37,691 nt of DNA, taken from assembly GCF_004342005.1 (NCBI RefSeq), contig NZ_SMBX01000016.1, positions 1-37,691 of the forward strand, in the 5' to 3' direction. The translations under genes and the position numbers were made by a program. This DNA comes from Paracandidimonas soli. GTDB lineage: Bacteria; Pseudomonadota; Gammaproteobacteria; Burkholderiales; Burkholderiaceae_B. Below the pieces are notes generated by a model. That model did not search any database, was not told the origin of the DNA, and saw only the letters and a program-made list of their open reading frames with translations. Numbering within the stretch: position 1 is the first letter of the stretch; each line of letters opens with the position of its first letter. Shown in pieces: positions 1 through 8,274 of this stretch.

Positions 1-152
1 ATCTGGTCGTATCCCTTGGCCTCGCCCGAACCGAAGGCCTTCGCCAGAACGGTCGTGATTGCTGCCGTGAGCGTTGTCTTGCCGTGGTCTACGTGGCCAA
101 TCGTGCCTACGTTCACGTGCGGTTTGGTCCGTTCGAACTTTTCTTTTGCCAT
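1..152 (-). CDS. tuf: Elongation factor Tu, N-terminal 50 codons (cut by window edge)
   Basis: EF-Tu is the GTPase that delivers aminoacyl-tRNA to the ribosomal A site. The fragment begins at the ATG complementary to 150-152 and reads [20 protein letters not shown], followed by the P-loop GHVDHGKT at residues 19-26, before running off the window. It is the last visible gene of the str operon, 74 nt after fusA, in the usual order rpsL-rpsG-fusA-tuf. A second tuf gene is cut by the right edge of the window. The two visible pieces cover opposite ends of the protein, so their identity cannot be compared here. Confidence 0.97.
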   Translation of the reverse strand, partial: MAKEKFERTKPHVNVGTIGHVDHGKTTLTAAITTVLAKAFGSGEAKGYDQ

Positions 153-191
153 GACTTAATCCAATTGCAATTCAAAATATTAAACACTGAA

Positions 192-214
192 CCGCCCGTG
201 ACCGACACGGGCGG
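192..214 (-). promoter_or_regulatory. Stable hairpin between fusA and tuf
   Basis: A perfect 9-bp inverted repeat (CCGCCCGTG at 192-200 and its complement at 206-214, 5-nt loop) lies 12 nt after the fusA stop in the mRNA. The following sequence is U-rich but broken (TTCAGTGTTTAATATTTTG), so it is at best a partial terminator. It could be an attenuator or an RNA processing or stability element that sets tuf expression relative to fusA. The repeat is seen directly; the role is inferred. Confidence 0.55.
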
Positions 215-226
215 CACCATCAACAA

Positions 227-2329
227 TTACTTGCCGCGAGCGCTGATGACTTCGTCGGCAACGTTCTTCGGAGCTTCGGCGTAGTGCTTGAACTCCATCG
301 AGTACGTTGCGCGGCCTTGCGTCTGCGAGCGCAGGTTGGTCGAGTAGCCGAACATCTCGGCCAGGGGAACCTCGGCCTTGATGATCTTGCCGCCGCCAGG
401 GATGTCGTCCATGCCCTGGACCATGCCGCGACGGGAGGACAGGTCGCCCATCACGGTACCGGCGTAATCTTCCGGCGTTTCGACTTCGACTGCCATCATG
501 GGCTCGAGCAGGACCGGGCTGGCCTTGCGCATGGCTTCCTTGAACGCCATGGAGCCGGCCATGCGGAACGCGTTTTCGTTCGAGTCCACGTCGTGGTACG
601 AACCGAAGGTCAGCGTGACCTTGACGTCCACGACGGGGTAGCCCGCCACGATACCCGCAGGCAGCGTGTCCTGGATACCCTTGTCCACCGCGGGAATGTA
701 TTCGCGAGGAACCACACCGCCCTTGATGGCGTCGACGAACTCGTAGCCGCCGCCGGGGGGCAGGGGCTCGAGCTTGATGACAGCGTGACCGTACTGGCCG
801 CGGCCGCCGGATTGCTTGACGAACTTGCCTTCGACGTCTTCCACCGTCTTGCGGATGGTTTCGCGGTAGGCAACCTGAGGCTTGCCCACGTTGGCTTCCA
901 CGCCGAATTCACGACGCATGCGGTCGACCAGCACTTCGAGGTGCAGTTCGCCCATGCCGGAAATGATGGTCTGGCCGGACTCTTCGTCGCTGCGAACGCG
1001 GAACGACGGATCTTCCTGCGCCAGGCGCGACAGGGCGATACCCATCTTTTCCTGGTCGGACTTGGTCTTGGGCTCGACAGCCTGCGAGATCACGGGCTCG
1101 GGGAACTCCATGCGCTCGAGGATGACGTGAGAGTCGATGTCGCACAGCGTTTCGCCGGTGGTGACGTCTTTCAGGCCGACCACGGCGGCGATGTCGCCCG
1201 CAACGACTTCCTTGATTTCAGCGCGATCGTTGGCGTGCATCTGCAGGATACGGCCGATGCGCTCTTTCTTGCCCTTGACCGAGTTGTACACCGTGTCGCC
1301 GGACCTGAGGACGCCGGAGTACACACGCACGAACGTCAGCTGACCGACGAACGGGTCCGTCATCAGCTTGAATGCCAGCGCCGAGAACTTGGCGTTGTCA
1401 TCGGCTTCGCGAGTCGTCGGGTTGCCGTCATCATCCGTGCACTCGACAGCAGGAATGTCGATGGGCGAAGGCAGGTAGTCGATCACGGCATCCAGCATGC
1501 GCTGCACACCCTTGTTCTTGAACGCCGTACCGCACAGCATCGGCTGGATTTCGCCGGCGATGGTGCGCGTGCGGATACCCAGGTTGATTTCGGCTTCGGT
1601 AAGCTCGCCATCTTCCAGGTACTTGTTCATCAGCTCTTCGGACGACTCGGCAGCCGCTTCGACCAGCTTCTCGCGCCATTCGGCAGCATCGTCAGCCAGC
1701 TCGGCGGGGATGTCGATGTATTCGAACTTGGTGCCCTGGCTGGCTTCGTCCCAGATGATGGCCTTCATCTTGACCAGGTCGACGACGCCCTTGAAGGCAT
1801 CTTCGGCTCCGATGGGAATGACGATAGGCACAGGGTTGGCCTTCAGACGCAGCTTGAGCTGGTCATAAACCTTGAAGAAGTTGGCGCCGGTGCGGTCCAT
1901 CTTGTTGATGAACGCGAGGCGGGGCACACCGTACTTGTTGGCCTGGCGCCATACGGTTTCCGACTGGGGCTGGACGCCGCCCACGGCGCAATACACCATG
2001 CAGGCGCCATCGAGCACGCGCATGGAGCGCTCGACTTCGATGGTGAAGTCGACGTGTCCCGGGGTGTCGATGATGTTGATGCGATGCTCGGGGTAGTCGC
2101 CCGCCATGCCACGCCAGAATGCCGTGGTGGCAGCCGACGTGATGGTAATGCCGCGTTCCTGCTCCTGTTCCATCCAGTCCATGGTGGCGGAGCCTTCGTG
2201 CGTTTCACCCAGCTTGTGGTTGACGCCCGTGTAGAACAGGATGCGCTCTGTGGTCGTCGTCTTTCCGGCGTCGATGTGCGCGGAAATACCGATGTTGCGA
2301 TAGCGCCCAATGGGGGTTTTGCGAGCCAT
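227..2329 (-). CDS. fusA: Elongation factor G
   Basis: EF-G is the translational GTPase that drives tRNA-mRNA translocation and, with RRF, ribosome recycling. The 700-residue product has the canonical family length. Visible GTPase motifs are AHIDAGKT (17-24), RGITI (59-63), DTPGH (88-92) and NKMD (142-145), followed by the usual EF-G domains II-V. The start [15 protein letters not shown] matches the family, with a purine-rich AAGGA about 10 nt upstream. It sits 18 nt after rpsG and 74 nt before tuf in the str operon. Being in the str operon, it is the main EF-G and not a divergent EF-G2 paralogue. Confidence 0.98.
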   Translation of the reverse strand: MARKTPIGRYRNIGISAHIDAGKTTTTERILFYTGVNHKLGETHEGSATMDWMEQEQERGITITSAATTAFWRGMAGDYPEHRINIIDTPGHVDFTIEVERSMRVLDGACMVYCAVGGVQPQSETVWRQANKYGVPRLAFINKMDRTGANFFKVYDQLKLRLKANPVPIVIPIGAEDAFKGVVDLVKMKAIIWDEASQGTKFEYIDIPAELADDAAEWREKLVEAAAESSEELMNKYLEDGELTEAEINLGIRTRTIAGEIQPMLCGTAFKNKGVQRMLDAVIDYLPSPIDIPAVECTDDDGNPTTREADDNAKFSALAFKLMTDPFVGQLTFVRVYSGVLRSGDTVYNSVKGKKERIGRILQMHANDRAEIKEVVAGDIAAVVGLKDVTTGETLCDIDSHVILERMEFPEPVISQAVEPKTKSDQEKMGIALSRLAQEDPSFRVRSDEESGQTIISGMGELHLEVLVDRMRREFGVEANVGKPQVAYRETIRKTVEDVEGKFVKQSGGRGQYGHAVIKLEPLPPGGGYEFVDAIKGGVVPREYIPAVDKGIQDTLPAGIVAGYPVVDVKVTLTFGSYHDVDSNENAFRMAGSMAFKEAMRKASPVLLEPMMAVEVETPEDYAGTVMGDLSSRRGMVQGMDDIPGGGKIIKAEVPLAEMFGYSTNLRSQTQGRATYSMEFKHYAEAPKNVADEVISARGK

Positions 2330-2347
2330 GATTGTAGAGTCCTTAGA

Positions 2348-2818
2348 TTACCAGCGGAAATGGCTGAATGCCTTGTTGGCCTCTGCCATTTTGTGCGTGT
2401 CTTCACGCTTCTTCATTGCGCCGCCACGGCCTTCGGCCGCATCGAGCAATTCGCCTGCCAGACGCAGATCCATGGATTTCTCGCCACGCTTCTTGGCGGC
2501 TTCACGCAGCCAGCGCATTGCCAGCGCCAGACGGCGCACGGGGCGGACCTCGACAGGGACCTGGTAGTTGGCACCGCCCACGCGGCGGCTCTTCACTTCG
2601 ACTGCTGGCTTGATGTTGTTGATGGCCAGGTTGAACACTTCGATGGGTTCCTTGCCTGTTTTTGCCTGGATCTGGTCCAGGGCGCCATAAACGATGCGCT
2701 CTGCAACGGCCTTCTTGCCGGAGAGCATGACGACGTTCATGAATTTTGCCAGTTCAACACTACCAAACTTGGGATCGGGCAGAATTTCACGTTTGGGGAC
2801 TTCGCGACGACGAGGCAT
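2348..2818 (-). CDS. rpsG: 30S ribosomal protein S7
   Basis: S7 nucleates assembly of the 30S head by binding the 3' major domain of 16S rRNA. The 156-residue product starts [20 protein letters not shown] and ends FSHFRW, typical of bacterial S7. An AAAAGGAAG ribosome-binding site lies just before the ATG. In E. coli S7 is also the translational repressor of the str operon and binds the rpsL-rpsG intercistronic RNA. Here that interval is 139 nt and rich in inverted repeats (separate entry). Confidence 0.98.
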   Translation of the reverse strand: MPRRREVPKREILPDPKFGSVELAKFMNVVMLSGKKAVAERIVYGALDQIQAKTGKEPIEVFNLAINNIKPAVEVKSRRVGGANYQVPVEVRPVRRLALAMRWLREAAKKRGEKSMDLRLAGELLDAAEGRGGAMKKREDTHKMAEANKAFSHFRW

Positions 2819-2957
2819 GATAGCTTCCTTTTGTGTCAGTTCAGTTAGCCGTTTTCACGGCTGCGATCACCCAGGGAGATGATCACTTACGTGCCGGAAA
2901 CACGATTTGCTTCCGGCTGCACTAGACGCCCTGAAACGGGCGCGGCCTAATTCTTGC
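2819..2957 (-). promoter_or_regulatory. rpsL-rpsG intercistronic RNA, candidate S7 repressor-binding region
   Basis: This 139-nt spacer is packed with inverted repeats: 2847-2862 (6-bp stem, 4-nt loop), 2865-2884 (GATCA/TGATC), 2893-2917 (7-bp stem GCCGGAA/TTCCGGC, 11-nt loop), 2927-2942 (CGCCC/GGGCG), and a 7-bp GGCCTAA/TTAGGCC pair at 2944-2964 that includes the rpsL stop codon. In E. coli the rpsL-rpsG spacer binds S7 and couples S7 translation to S12. This spacer is in the same place and is highly structured, so an analogous role is likely. Sequence similarity to the E. coli site was not assessed. Confidence 0.5.
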
Positions 2958-3335
2958 TTAGGCCTTCTTGGGGCGCTTGGCGCCGTACTTGGAGCGCGCC
3001 TGCTTGCGATCCTTCACGCCTTGCAGGTCGAGCGCGCCGCGCACGATGTGATAGCGCACGCCGGGCAGATCCTTCACACGGCCGCCGCGCACGAGCACGA
3101 CCGAGTGCTCCTGCAGGTTGTGGCCTTCGCCGCCGATGTAGGAAATGACCTCGAAGCCGTTCGTCAGACGAACCTTGGCGACCTTGCGCAGGGCCGAGTT
3201 AGGCTTCTTGGGAGTGGTTGTGTAGACGCGCGTGCAGACGCCGCGGCGCTGCGGGCAGTTTTCAAGAGCGGGGCTCTTGCTTTTGAAGCGGCTGACTTCG
3301 CGCGGCTTGCGCACGAGCTGGCTGATGGTTGGCAT
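2958..3335 (-). CDS. rpsL: 30S ribosomal protein S12
   Basis: S12 sits at the decoding centre and controls translational accuracy. The 125-residue product starts [20 protein letters not shown]. The open frame extends further upstream, but that extension is not S12-like, so the start complementary to 3333-3335 is chosen. The residues altered in classical streptomycin-resistant mutants are wild type: K43 (in TPKKPNS) and K88 (in GGRVKDLPG). It is the first gene of the str operon, behind a roughly 230-nt leader. Confidence 0.98.
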   Translation of the reverse strand: MPTISQLVRKPREVSRFKSKSPALENCPQRRGVCTRVYTTTPKKPNSALRKVAKVRLTNGFEVISYIGGEGHNLQEHSVVLVRGGRVKDLPGVRYHIVRGALDLQGVKDRKQARSKYGAKRPKKA

Positions 3336-3569
3336 GACCTTGATGCATCCTTTACTTGATGTGACCGATGTGATCCACGTACTGATATGAAGATATCGGT
3401 TGGCGTGACAACCGATACTCTTGCCGCCGAGATCTTCACCAGGGCGGTTACGCAAAAACCGCCTGCCACGAACAACGTAAAAGAGCGGGTCTTGCTGTAT
3501 TTGCTGCAGCATTTATCAAAAGTTTTGCATGAAAACCCATACAAAACCTATGGCAAATACTTTGGTTAG
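3336..3569 (-). promoter_or_regulatory. Long structured 5' leader of the str operon
   Basis: If transcription starts about 7 nt after the proposed -10 box (3576-3581), the rpsL leader is about 230 nt. It contains two perfect stem-loops: 3443-3463 (7-bp GGCGGTT/AACCGCC, 7-nt loop) and 3394-3417 (9-bp TATCGGTTG/CAACCGATA, 6-nt loop). Neither is followed by a U-run, so they are not simple terminators. Near rpsL there is a tandem GATGTGA repeat (about 3358-3373). No convincing small gene is present. Function unknown; leader-mediated control of ribosomal protein synthesis is a reasonable guess. Confidence 0.45.
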
Positions 3570-3575
3570 CTAGCC

Positions 3576-3605
3576 ACTGTAGCATACTTGAAAACGCGAG
3601 GTCAA
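3576..3605 (-). promoter_or_regulatory. Predicted str operon promoter
   Basis: On the minus strand there is a -35 box TTGACC (3600-3605), an 18-nt spacer and a -10 box TACAGT (3576-3581). The -10 box is preceded by TG one base upstream, giving the extended -10 TGCTACAGT. It points at rpsL and is the best sigma-70-type match in the gap. A weaker divergent candidate for the plus-strand signalling operon lies just beyond it. Confidence 0.6.
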
Positions 3606-3625
3606 TAAGCAAACGCCTCGCCGTC

Positions 3626-3655
3626 TCGACACCGGAGGCCGCCATGTCGTACTAT
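3626..3655 (+). promoter_or_regulatory. Possible promoter of the response regulator operon
   Basis: A weak sigma-70-like pair, TCGACA (3626-3631) and TACTAT (3650-3655) with an 18-nt spacer, would start transcription near 3662, about 80 nt before the response regulator ATG. Both boxes are imperfect. The rest of 3336-3743 (408 nt without a gene) holds the divergent str promoter and leader, and no other gene is supported in it. Confidence 0.35.
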
Positions 3656-3743
3656 AGCAACCTCCCTCTTCTGTCTGTTAACCCTTGTTGCGCGCCGATA
3701 CACGCGGCCCCGCGCCCGGATACATCGCGTAGCAAACAGAGTC

Positions 3744-4469
3744 ATGCCAATGAGCCAACCCATGAACATAGCTTCCCTGGAAGATGATCCGGCGCAGGCG
3801 CAACTCATTCTTTCCTCCCTGGCCGACGCCGGCCACACCTGCACCGTGTATCCCAAGGGCCAGGAAATGATCGCCGCCCTGGCCAAAGGCCATGACTACG
3901 ACCTGATCCTGCTCGACTGGGAAGTGCCCGACATTACGGGGCTGGACGTCGTGCGCTGGATCCGCGCCCAGGAAGGCTACCGCATCCCGGTCATCTTCCT
4001 GACCAGCCGCACCCAGGAGGACGACCTCGTGCAGGGCCTGCACGCGGGCGCCGACGACTACATGACCAAGCCGCTACGCAAGGCAGAGCTGCTGGCCCGC
4101 ATCGATGCCATACAGCGCCGGCTCAATCCCGCCCCGGATACCGACAGCGCATTCTCGTGCGGCCCCTATACCATCATGCCGTCATCGGGCAGCATCCAGC
4201 TGCACGACCAGGACATCGCGCTCGCCCCCAAAGAATTCGAGCTCGCCTTGTTGCTTTTCCGCAATCCCGGACGCCTGTTCTCGCGCGACGTGCTCAGCAC
4301 CTCGGTATGGAACCGGGAAATCGTACCGACATCCCGTACACTTGACACGCATCTTTCGAATATCCGCCGAAAGTTGCAGCTTCGCCCTGAAAACGGCGTC
4401 CGGCTCAGTTCGTCCTACGCCCTGGGCTATCGGCTGGAGCTTGTTTCCGAGCAGCCAGCATCAGCATAA
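3744..4469 (+). CDS. OmpR/PhoB-family response regulator
   Basis: This is a two-domain transcriptional response regulator. The receiver domain (about residues 7-125) has the acidic pair D14-D15, the phosphoacceptor D58 (LILLDWEVPD), T87 and K109 (MTKPL). A winged-helix DNA-binding domain follows (about 136-236: LAPKEFELALLLFRNPGRLFS, then the TLDTHLSNIRRKL recognition region). No strong Shine-Dalgarno sequence supports the first ATG; a start at residue 7 (MNIASLEDD) is equally plausible. It is 11 nt upstream of the LysM-FecR gene and in one operon with the CHASE2 kinase, which is its probable partner. Target genes are unknown. Confidence 0.9.
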   Translation: MPMSQPMNIASLEDDPAQAQLILSSLADAGHTCTVYPKGQEMIAALAKGHDYDLILLDWEVPDITGLDVVRWIRAQEGYRIPVIFLTSRTQEDDLVQGLHAGADDYMTKPLRKAELLARIDAIQRRLNPAPDTDSAFSCGPYTIMPSSGSIQLHDQDIALAPKEFELALLLFRNPGRLFSRDVLSTSVWNREIVPTSRTLDTHLSNIRRKLQLRPENGVRLSSSYALGYRLELVSEQPASA

Positions 4470-4480
4470 GGCCAGTTTGC

Positions 4481-5584
4481 ATGCGCCATTCCATTCTTCC
4501 GTTTTTCTCCCGCTGCCTGCTGCCCATCGCCATTGCGGTCGCCTGCCTCGCATCTCCGGCATCGGCGCAGCCTGCCGGCGCCCAAGGCGATGATTTTCTG
4601 TATCGTGTCGCCAGAAACGACACCCTGATCTCGCTGGCGGAAAAATACACAACGGGCGCACAGAACTGGCAAGCCCTGCAAACGCTGAACAACGTCGCCG
4701 ACCCCAGGCAACTGCCCATCGGCCTGCTGCTGCGCATTCCGTTCCACATGATTCCCCTGCTTCCGGGCGACGCCACGGTCGCGCACGTCTCGGGCGAGGC
4801 CTGGCTCGATCAGCGTCCTCTGAAACCGGGCGATTCGGTCGCGGAAGGCGGCTCCATCCGTACCGGCGGCAACGGCTTTGTCACGCTGAACCTGCGCGAC
4901 GGAAGCGCCATCACCATCCCGTCGAATGCGTCCGTCGCCATCCAGCGGCTGCGCGTATTCAAGAATGCCCCCCTGACCGACACCATCCTGTCCGTCGACA
5001 ACGGCTCTCTCGAATCCAACGTCGCTCCCGAGAAAAAAGGCGTCGGGCGTTTCGAAGTCCGCACCCCGGTCAGCATCACCGGGGTGCGCGGCACGCGGCT
5101 GCGCGTCCACGCCTCCACGGACGGCGCGCGCAGCGAAGTTCTGGAAGGCGCCGTCCAGCTGGATACCGAGGGCAAGGACTCCGCCCGCCTGACAAACAAC
5201 CAGGGCGCGGCCATCGACAGCTCCGGGCGGCTGCTCGGGGTAAGCACCCTGCTTCCCGCGCCACGGTTGCCTGCCATCGACCCCGCGGACCACAGCGGCA
5301 GCCTGTCCTTTCCCGCAGTCAGCGGCGCCAGCAGCTACCTCGTGCGCATCGCCGCGGATCCCGCAGGCCAGCAGCCGCTCTCCAGCCAGATCACCCGGAC
5401 TCCCGTCGCAACCTATGGCCGATCGGCCAGCGAGAGCTATCTGATGGTGCGCGCTATCGACGAGGCCGGCATCGGCGGCCACGACGCCATCATCTCCATT
5501 CCGGCCGGGCGCGTGCTGGTATCGTCCGATGGCACTCCGGTCCGGTCGGGCTACGCGGGCACGATCCAGCTGACCAACTACTGA
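4481..5584 (+). CDS. Secreted LysM-FecR domain protein
   Basis: The product has 367 residues. A Sec signal peptide (1-29, cleavage likely after ASA) is followed by a LysM-like domain (about 39-88: YRVARNDTLISLAEKY ... LPIGLLLRIP) that may bind peptidoglycan. A FecR-type beta domain follows (about 118-225: GSIRTGGNGFVTLNLRDGS ... FEVRTPVSITGVRGTRLRV), then an Fn3-like C-terminal segment (about 270-350). There is no cytoplasmic anti-sigma part and no transmembrane helix after the signal, so it is not a classical FecR sigma regulator. The gene ends 1 nt before the CHASE2 kinase start, which implies translational coupling. A role as periplasmic or cell-wall accessory of the kinase is inference. 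Confidence 0.85.
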   Translation: MRHSILPFFSRCLLPIAIAVACLASPASAQPAGAQGDDFLYRVARNDTLISLAEKYTTGAQNWQALQTLNNVADPRQLPIGLLLRIPFHMIPLLPGDATVAHVSGEAWLDQRPLKPGDSVAEGGSIRTGGNGFVTLNLRDGSAITIPSNASVAIQRLRVFKNAPLTDTILSVDNGSLESNVAPEKKGVGRFEVRTPVSITGVRGTRLRVHASTDGARSEVLEGAVQLDTEGKDSARLTNNQGAAIDSSGRLLGVSTLLPAPRLPAIDPADHSGSLSFPAVSGASSYLVRIAADPAGQQPLSSQITRTPVATYGRSASESYLMVRAIDEAGIGGHDAIISIPAGRVLVSSDGTPVRSGYAGTIQLTNY

Positions 5585-5585
5585 C

Positions 5586-7982
5586 ATGCCGAACCGCGCA
5601 AAACGGCCCCTCGCATCATTCCGGGGCGGCCTTGAACTGCGCACACGCATCGAGTGGATCGCCGTCACGACAGTGCTGACAGTATTCACCGCGCTGCTCA
5701 GCCTGTTCGGCAAGCAAGTCGGCCTGCAGCGCCTGGACTTCACGCTGTACGACATGTCGCTGGCCGCCGCGGCGCAGCGCCCGGTCTCCGACGATATCGT
5801 CATCATCGCCATCGATGACGGCAGCATCGCCACACTGGGCCACTGGCCCTGGCGCCGCGCCCTCCACGCCGACCTGCTGGACCGCCTGCCGGAAACCCGC
5901 GCCATCGGCATCGACATCATCTTCACCGACCCGAACGCCTTCCATCCGGAAGACGACCAGCGCCTGGCCCGCTCCATCGCCGCCCGGAGCAATGTCGTGC
6001 TGCCGCTGGCGCTGAGCCAGGGCATTGCGCTGCGCCCGCTGCCCGTACTGGAACAGGCGGCGGCGGCAACGGGCTATATCAATATCTGGCCGGACGCCGA
6101 CGGCTCCATCCGCTCCCTGCGGCTCTCGGCCACCGACGCCTCCGGCGCCAGCCATCCGCACATGATCGCCGCCATGCTGTCCGTGGATCGCGCAAGAGAG
6201 AAGGCCGACGGCTTGTCCTCCGCCCTGGGGCGGCCCCGGGGAGGGGACGGCCCTCTGCTGATTCCCTACGCCGGCCCGCCGGGGCATTTCCGTGCCGTGC
6301 CCTATGTCGACGTGCTGGCGGGAAATGTCGATCCCGCCCTGTTCAAGGGCAAGTTCGTGCTGATCGGCTCCTGGGGAACCGGCCTGGGCGACACTTTTCC
6401 CACACCCCTGTCCCACAACACCATACCGATGTCGGGCATCGAGATCCTGGCCAACGGCCTGCAAAGCAGCCTCGAGGACCGCTGGATCCGGACCCCGCCC
6501 GCCTGGCTGAGCGCTATATTCGCCGCCATTCCGGTCCTGCTGATCTGCCTCGTCCTGCGCCGGCGCTCCCCTCGCCAGGCATTCTTCAGCCTGCTGATCG
6601 CCGTATCGCTGATGCTGGTCCTCAATGGACTGCTGCTGTGGCTCGCCCTGGTCTGGATTCCCATCGCCGCCAGCCTGGTCGGCATCGTGCTGAGCTACCC
6701 GGTATGGAGCTGGCGCAGCCAGGAAGTCGCGCTGAAACAGATCAGTCTCGAACTCGGCAAGCTGCAGGACGAACAGTCTCCCTTCAAGGAAAACCTGCTG
6801 GCGACCGCGCAGGAGGACGGTGACTCCTCCCTGCCTGCGCGCATCCAGCATCTGCACGGCGCCATCGGGCAACTGCGCAATCTGCGGCAATTCTTCACCG
6901 ACAGCCTGGACGCCACCCCCGACGCCACGCTGATCTTCGATACGGCCGGCATCACCCGCTTCGCCAGCCAGAAGGCCAAGGCCTACTCGCAGGCCATACA
7001 GGCCACGCCGCCCTACAACGGCGCAACGGCACAGTCCGTGCTGCGGCGCATCATCACCGACACCGCGCTGCGGCAGGCCGTGATCCAGTCCCTGAGCGAC
7101 CCGACGCACCGGCAGCCGCAGAACCTGGCATGGCCCATGTGGAATGACGACGGCCTGGAGCTGCGCGATGCCGCCGGCAACGACATGCTGCTGAAATGCG
7201 TGCCCATACGCACCGCAAGCGGCACGGATGCCGGCTCCATCCTCACCCTGATCGACATTTCCCCGCTGCGCCAGGCCCAGCGCAAGCGCGAGGAATCCCT
7301 GCGATTCATTTCTCACGACATGCGCTCGCCGCAGAACTCCATCCTGGCGCTGGCGCAACTGCAGAAAAATCCGGAAACCGCGCTGCCGCAGGCAACCCTG
7401 CTGCAGCGCATGCAGCACTATGCCTCCAAGACGCTGCGGCTGGTCGATGGCTTCGTCCAGCTGGCGCGCGCGGAGTCCATGGCGATACGGATACGCTCCC
7501 TGAATCTTTCAGACCTGCTCATGAATGCCTGCGACGAGCTATGGGCGCTGGCGCAGCAGCGGCAGATACGGATCTCCCTGGAAAACCTGCCGGACTACGC
7601 TGGCGTGCAGGGCGACGAAACCATGCTTTCGCGCGCCCTGGGCAACCTGCTGGACAACGCCATCAAGTACAGCGGCGACGACACCGTCATCACATGCCGC
7701 ATCCGACATCTCCCGGACCAGGCTTGCTGGGAACTGACCATCCAGGACCAGGGCCGGGGCATCGCGCCGGATCGCCTGGGTGGCATTTTCCAACCGTTCA
7801 CGCGGGTGGACGAGACCATACAGGGCAACCCCGCCGGAACGGGCCTGGGCCTCGCCTTCGTCCAGGCCGTCATCACGCGCCACAACGGTTCCATCCGGGT
7901 CGACAGCACGCCCGGCGCTGGCTCGACCTTCACCCTCGCCTTGCCGATCTTCGACGAGCCGGCCGGCGACGCCGACATCTGA
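5586..7982 (+). CDS. CHASE2-PAS sensor histidine kinase
   Basis: The 798-residue membrane kinase has one N-terminal transmembrane helix (about 23-45), an extracytoplasmic CHASE2 domain (about 46-300), three transmembrane helices (about 307-325, 334-352, 356-376), a short linker and a PAS-like region (about 433-560). The HisKA dimerisation domain carries phosphoacceptor H577 (FISHDMRSPQNS). The HATPase_c domain shows the N box (N691 in LLDNAIKYS), G1 (DQGRG, 721-725) and G2 (GTGLGLA, 751-757). All catalytic motifs look intact. The start follows the FecR stop by 1 nt without a ribosome-binding site, consistent with coupling. It likely phosphorylates the response regulator at the head of the operon. 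The signal sensed is unknown. Confidence 0.92.
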   Translation: MPNRAKRPLASFRGGLELRTRIEWIAVTTVLTVFTALLSLFGKQVGLQRLDFTLYDMSLAAAAQRPVSDDIVIIAIDDGSIATLGHWPWRRALHADLLDRLPETRAIGIDIIFTDPNAFHPEDDQRLARSIAARSNVVLPLALSQGIALRPLPVLEQAAAATGYINIWPDADGSIRSLRLSATDASGASHPHMIAAMLSVDRAREKADGLSSALGRPRGGDGPLLIPYAGPPGHFRAVPYVDVLAGNVDPALFKGKFVLIGSWGTGLGDTFPTPLSHNTIPMSGIEILANGLQSSLEDRWIRTPPAWLSAIFAAIPVLLICLVLRRRSPRQAFFSLLIAVSLMLVLNGLLLWLALVWIPIAASLVGIVLSYPVWSWRSQEVALKQISLELGKLQDEQSPFKENLLATAQEDGDSSLPARIQHLHGAIGQLRNLRQFFTDSLDATPDATLIFDTAGITRFASQKAKAYSQAIQATPPYNGATAQSVLRRIITDTALRQAVIQSLSDPTHRQPQNLAWPMWNDDGLELRDAAGNDMLLKCVPIRTASGTDAGSILTLIDISPLRQAQRKREESLRFISHDMRSPQNSILALAQLQKNPETALPQATLLQRMQHYASKTLRLVDGFVQLARAESMAIRIRSLNLSDLLMNACDELWALAQQRQIRISLENLPDYAGVQGDETMLSRALGNLLDNAIKYSGDDTVITCRIRHLPDQACWELTIQDQGRGIAPDRLGGIFQPFTRVDETIQGNPAGTGLGLAFVQAVITRHNGSIRVDSTPGAGSTFTLALPIFDEPAGDADI

Positions 7983-8128
7983 TCTCACGCCAACACGCAA
8001 ACCAGAAGCAAAATGCCGGCGGCTCGCCTCTTTCCGCATGCCCGGCCGGATAAGCGCAACATACTGCAGCACCCTTCACCGCCTGCGGCATCCCGCCTGC
8101 CCCATCAGCCAAAAATATGGCTTCTTCC

Positions 8129-8142
8129 TTGCGCTATCACAA
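8129..8142 (+). promoter_or_regulatory. FNR/CRP-type half-conserved box upstream of nap
   Basis: TTGCGCTATCACAA keeps the TTG-N8-CAA core of FNR-family sites but lacks the inner AT/AT of the canonical TTGAT-N4-ATCAA. Its centre (8135.5) lies 41.5 bp upstream of the start expected from the TCTAAT box at 8165-8170, the standard position for class II activation by FNR-type regulators. It overlaps another small palindrome, ACAAAGACCTTTGT (8139-8152). Oxygen or nitrate control of nap is expected from known systems; this particular site is tentative. Confidence 0.35.
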
Positions 8143-8164
8143 AGACCTTTGTCTGGGCATGGTC

Positions 8165-8170
8165 TCTAAT
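8165..8170 (+). promoter_or_regulatory. Possible -10 box of the nap-ccm operon
   Basis: TCTAAT matches five of six bases of the -10 consensus and has no recognisable -35 box at 17 nt, as is common for activator-dependent promoters. It lies about 100 nt before napF. The 292-nt gap 7983-8274 otherwise shows only a weak AGCCA/TGGCT hairpin (about 8107-8122, followed by TCTTCCTT), which might end the kinase transcript, and no gene. Confidence 0.35.
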
Positions 8171-8274
8171 GCATTCGTCGGCAGCGTAACCTGCTGCTCC
8201 AGATAAACACAATTCGTTTCCTTGTGGGATTTTGGCTTTGCCGACATTGCTCATGCCGCCAGCCAATCGGAATC

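Noticed and set aside
284-2848. Very long plus-strand open frame opposite fusA and rpsG
   Set aside because: It is an antisense shadow of GC-rich, highly biased codons; the minus strand encodes unmistakable EF-G and S7.
4481-5584. FecR-type protein as a sigma-factor regulator
   Set aside because: It has a signal peptide and no cytoplasmic anti-sigma domain, and no ECF sigma factor gene is adjacent.
8224-8274. GTG start of napF at 8224
   Set aside because: The extra 17 residues are not NapF-like, and the ATG at 8275 gives the usual length and N-terminus.
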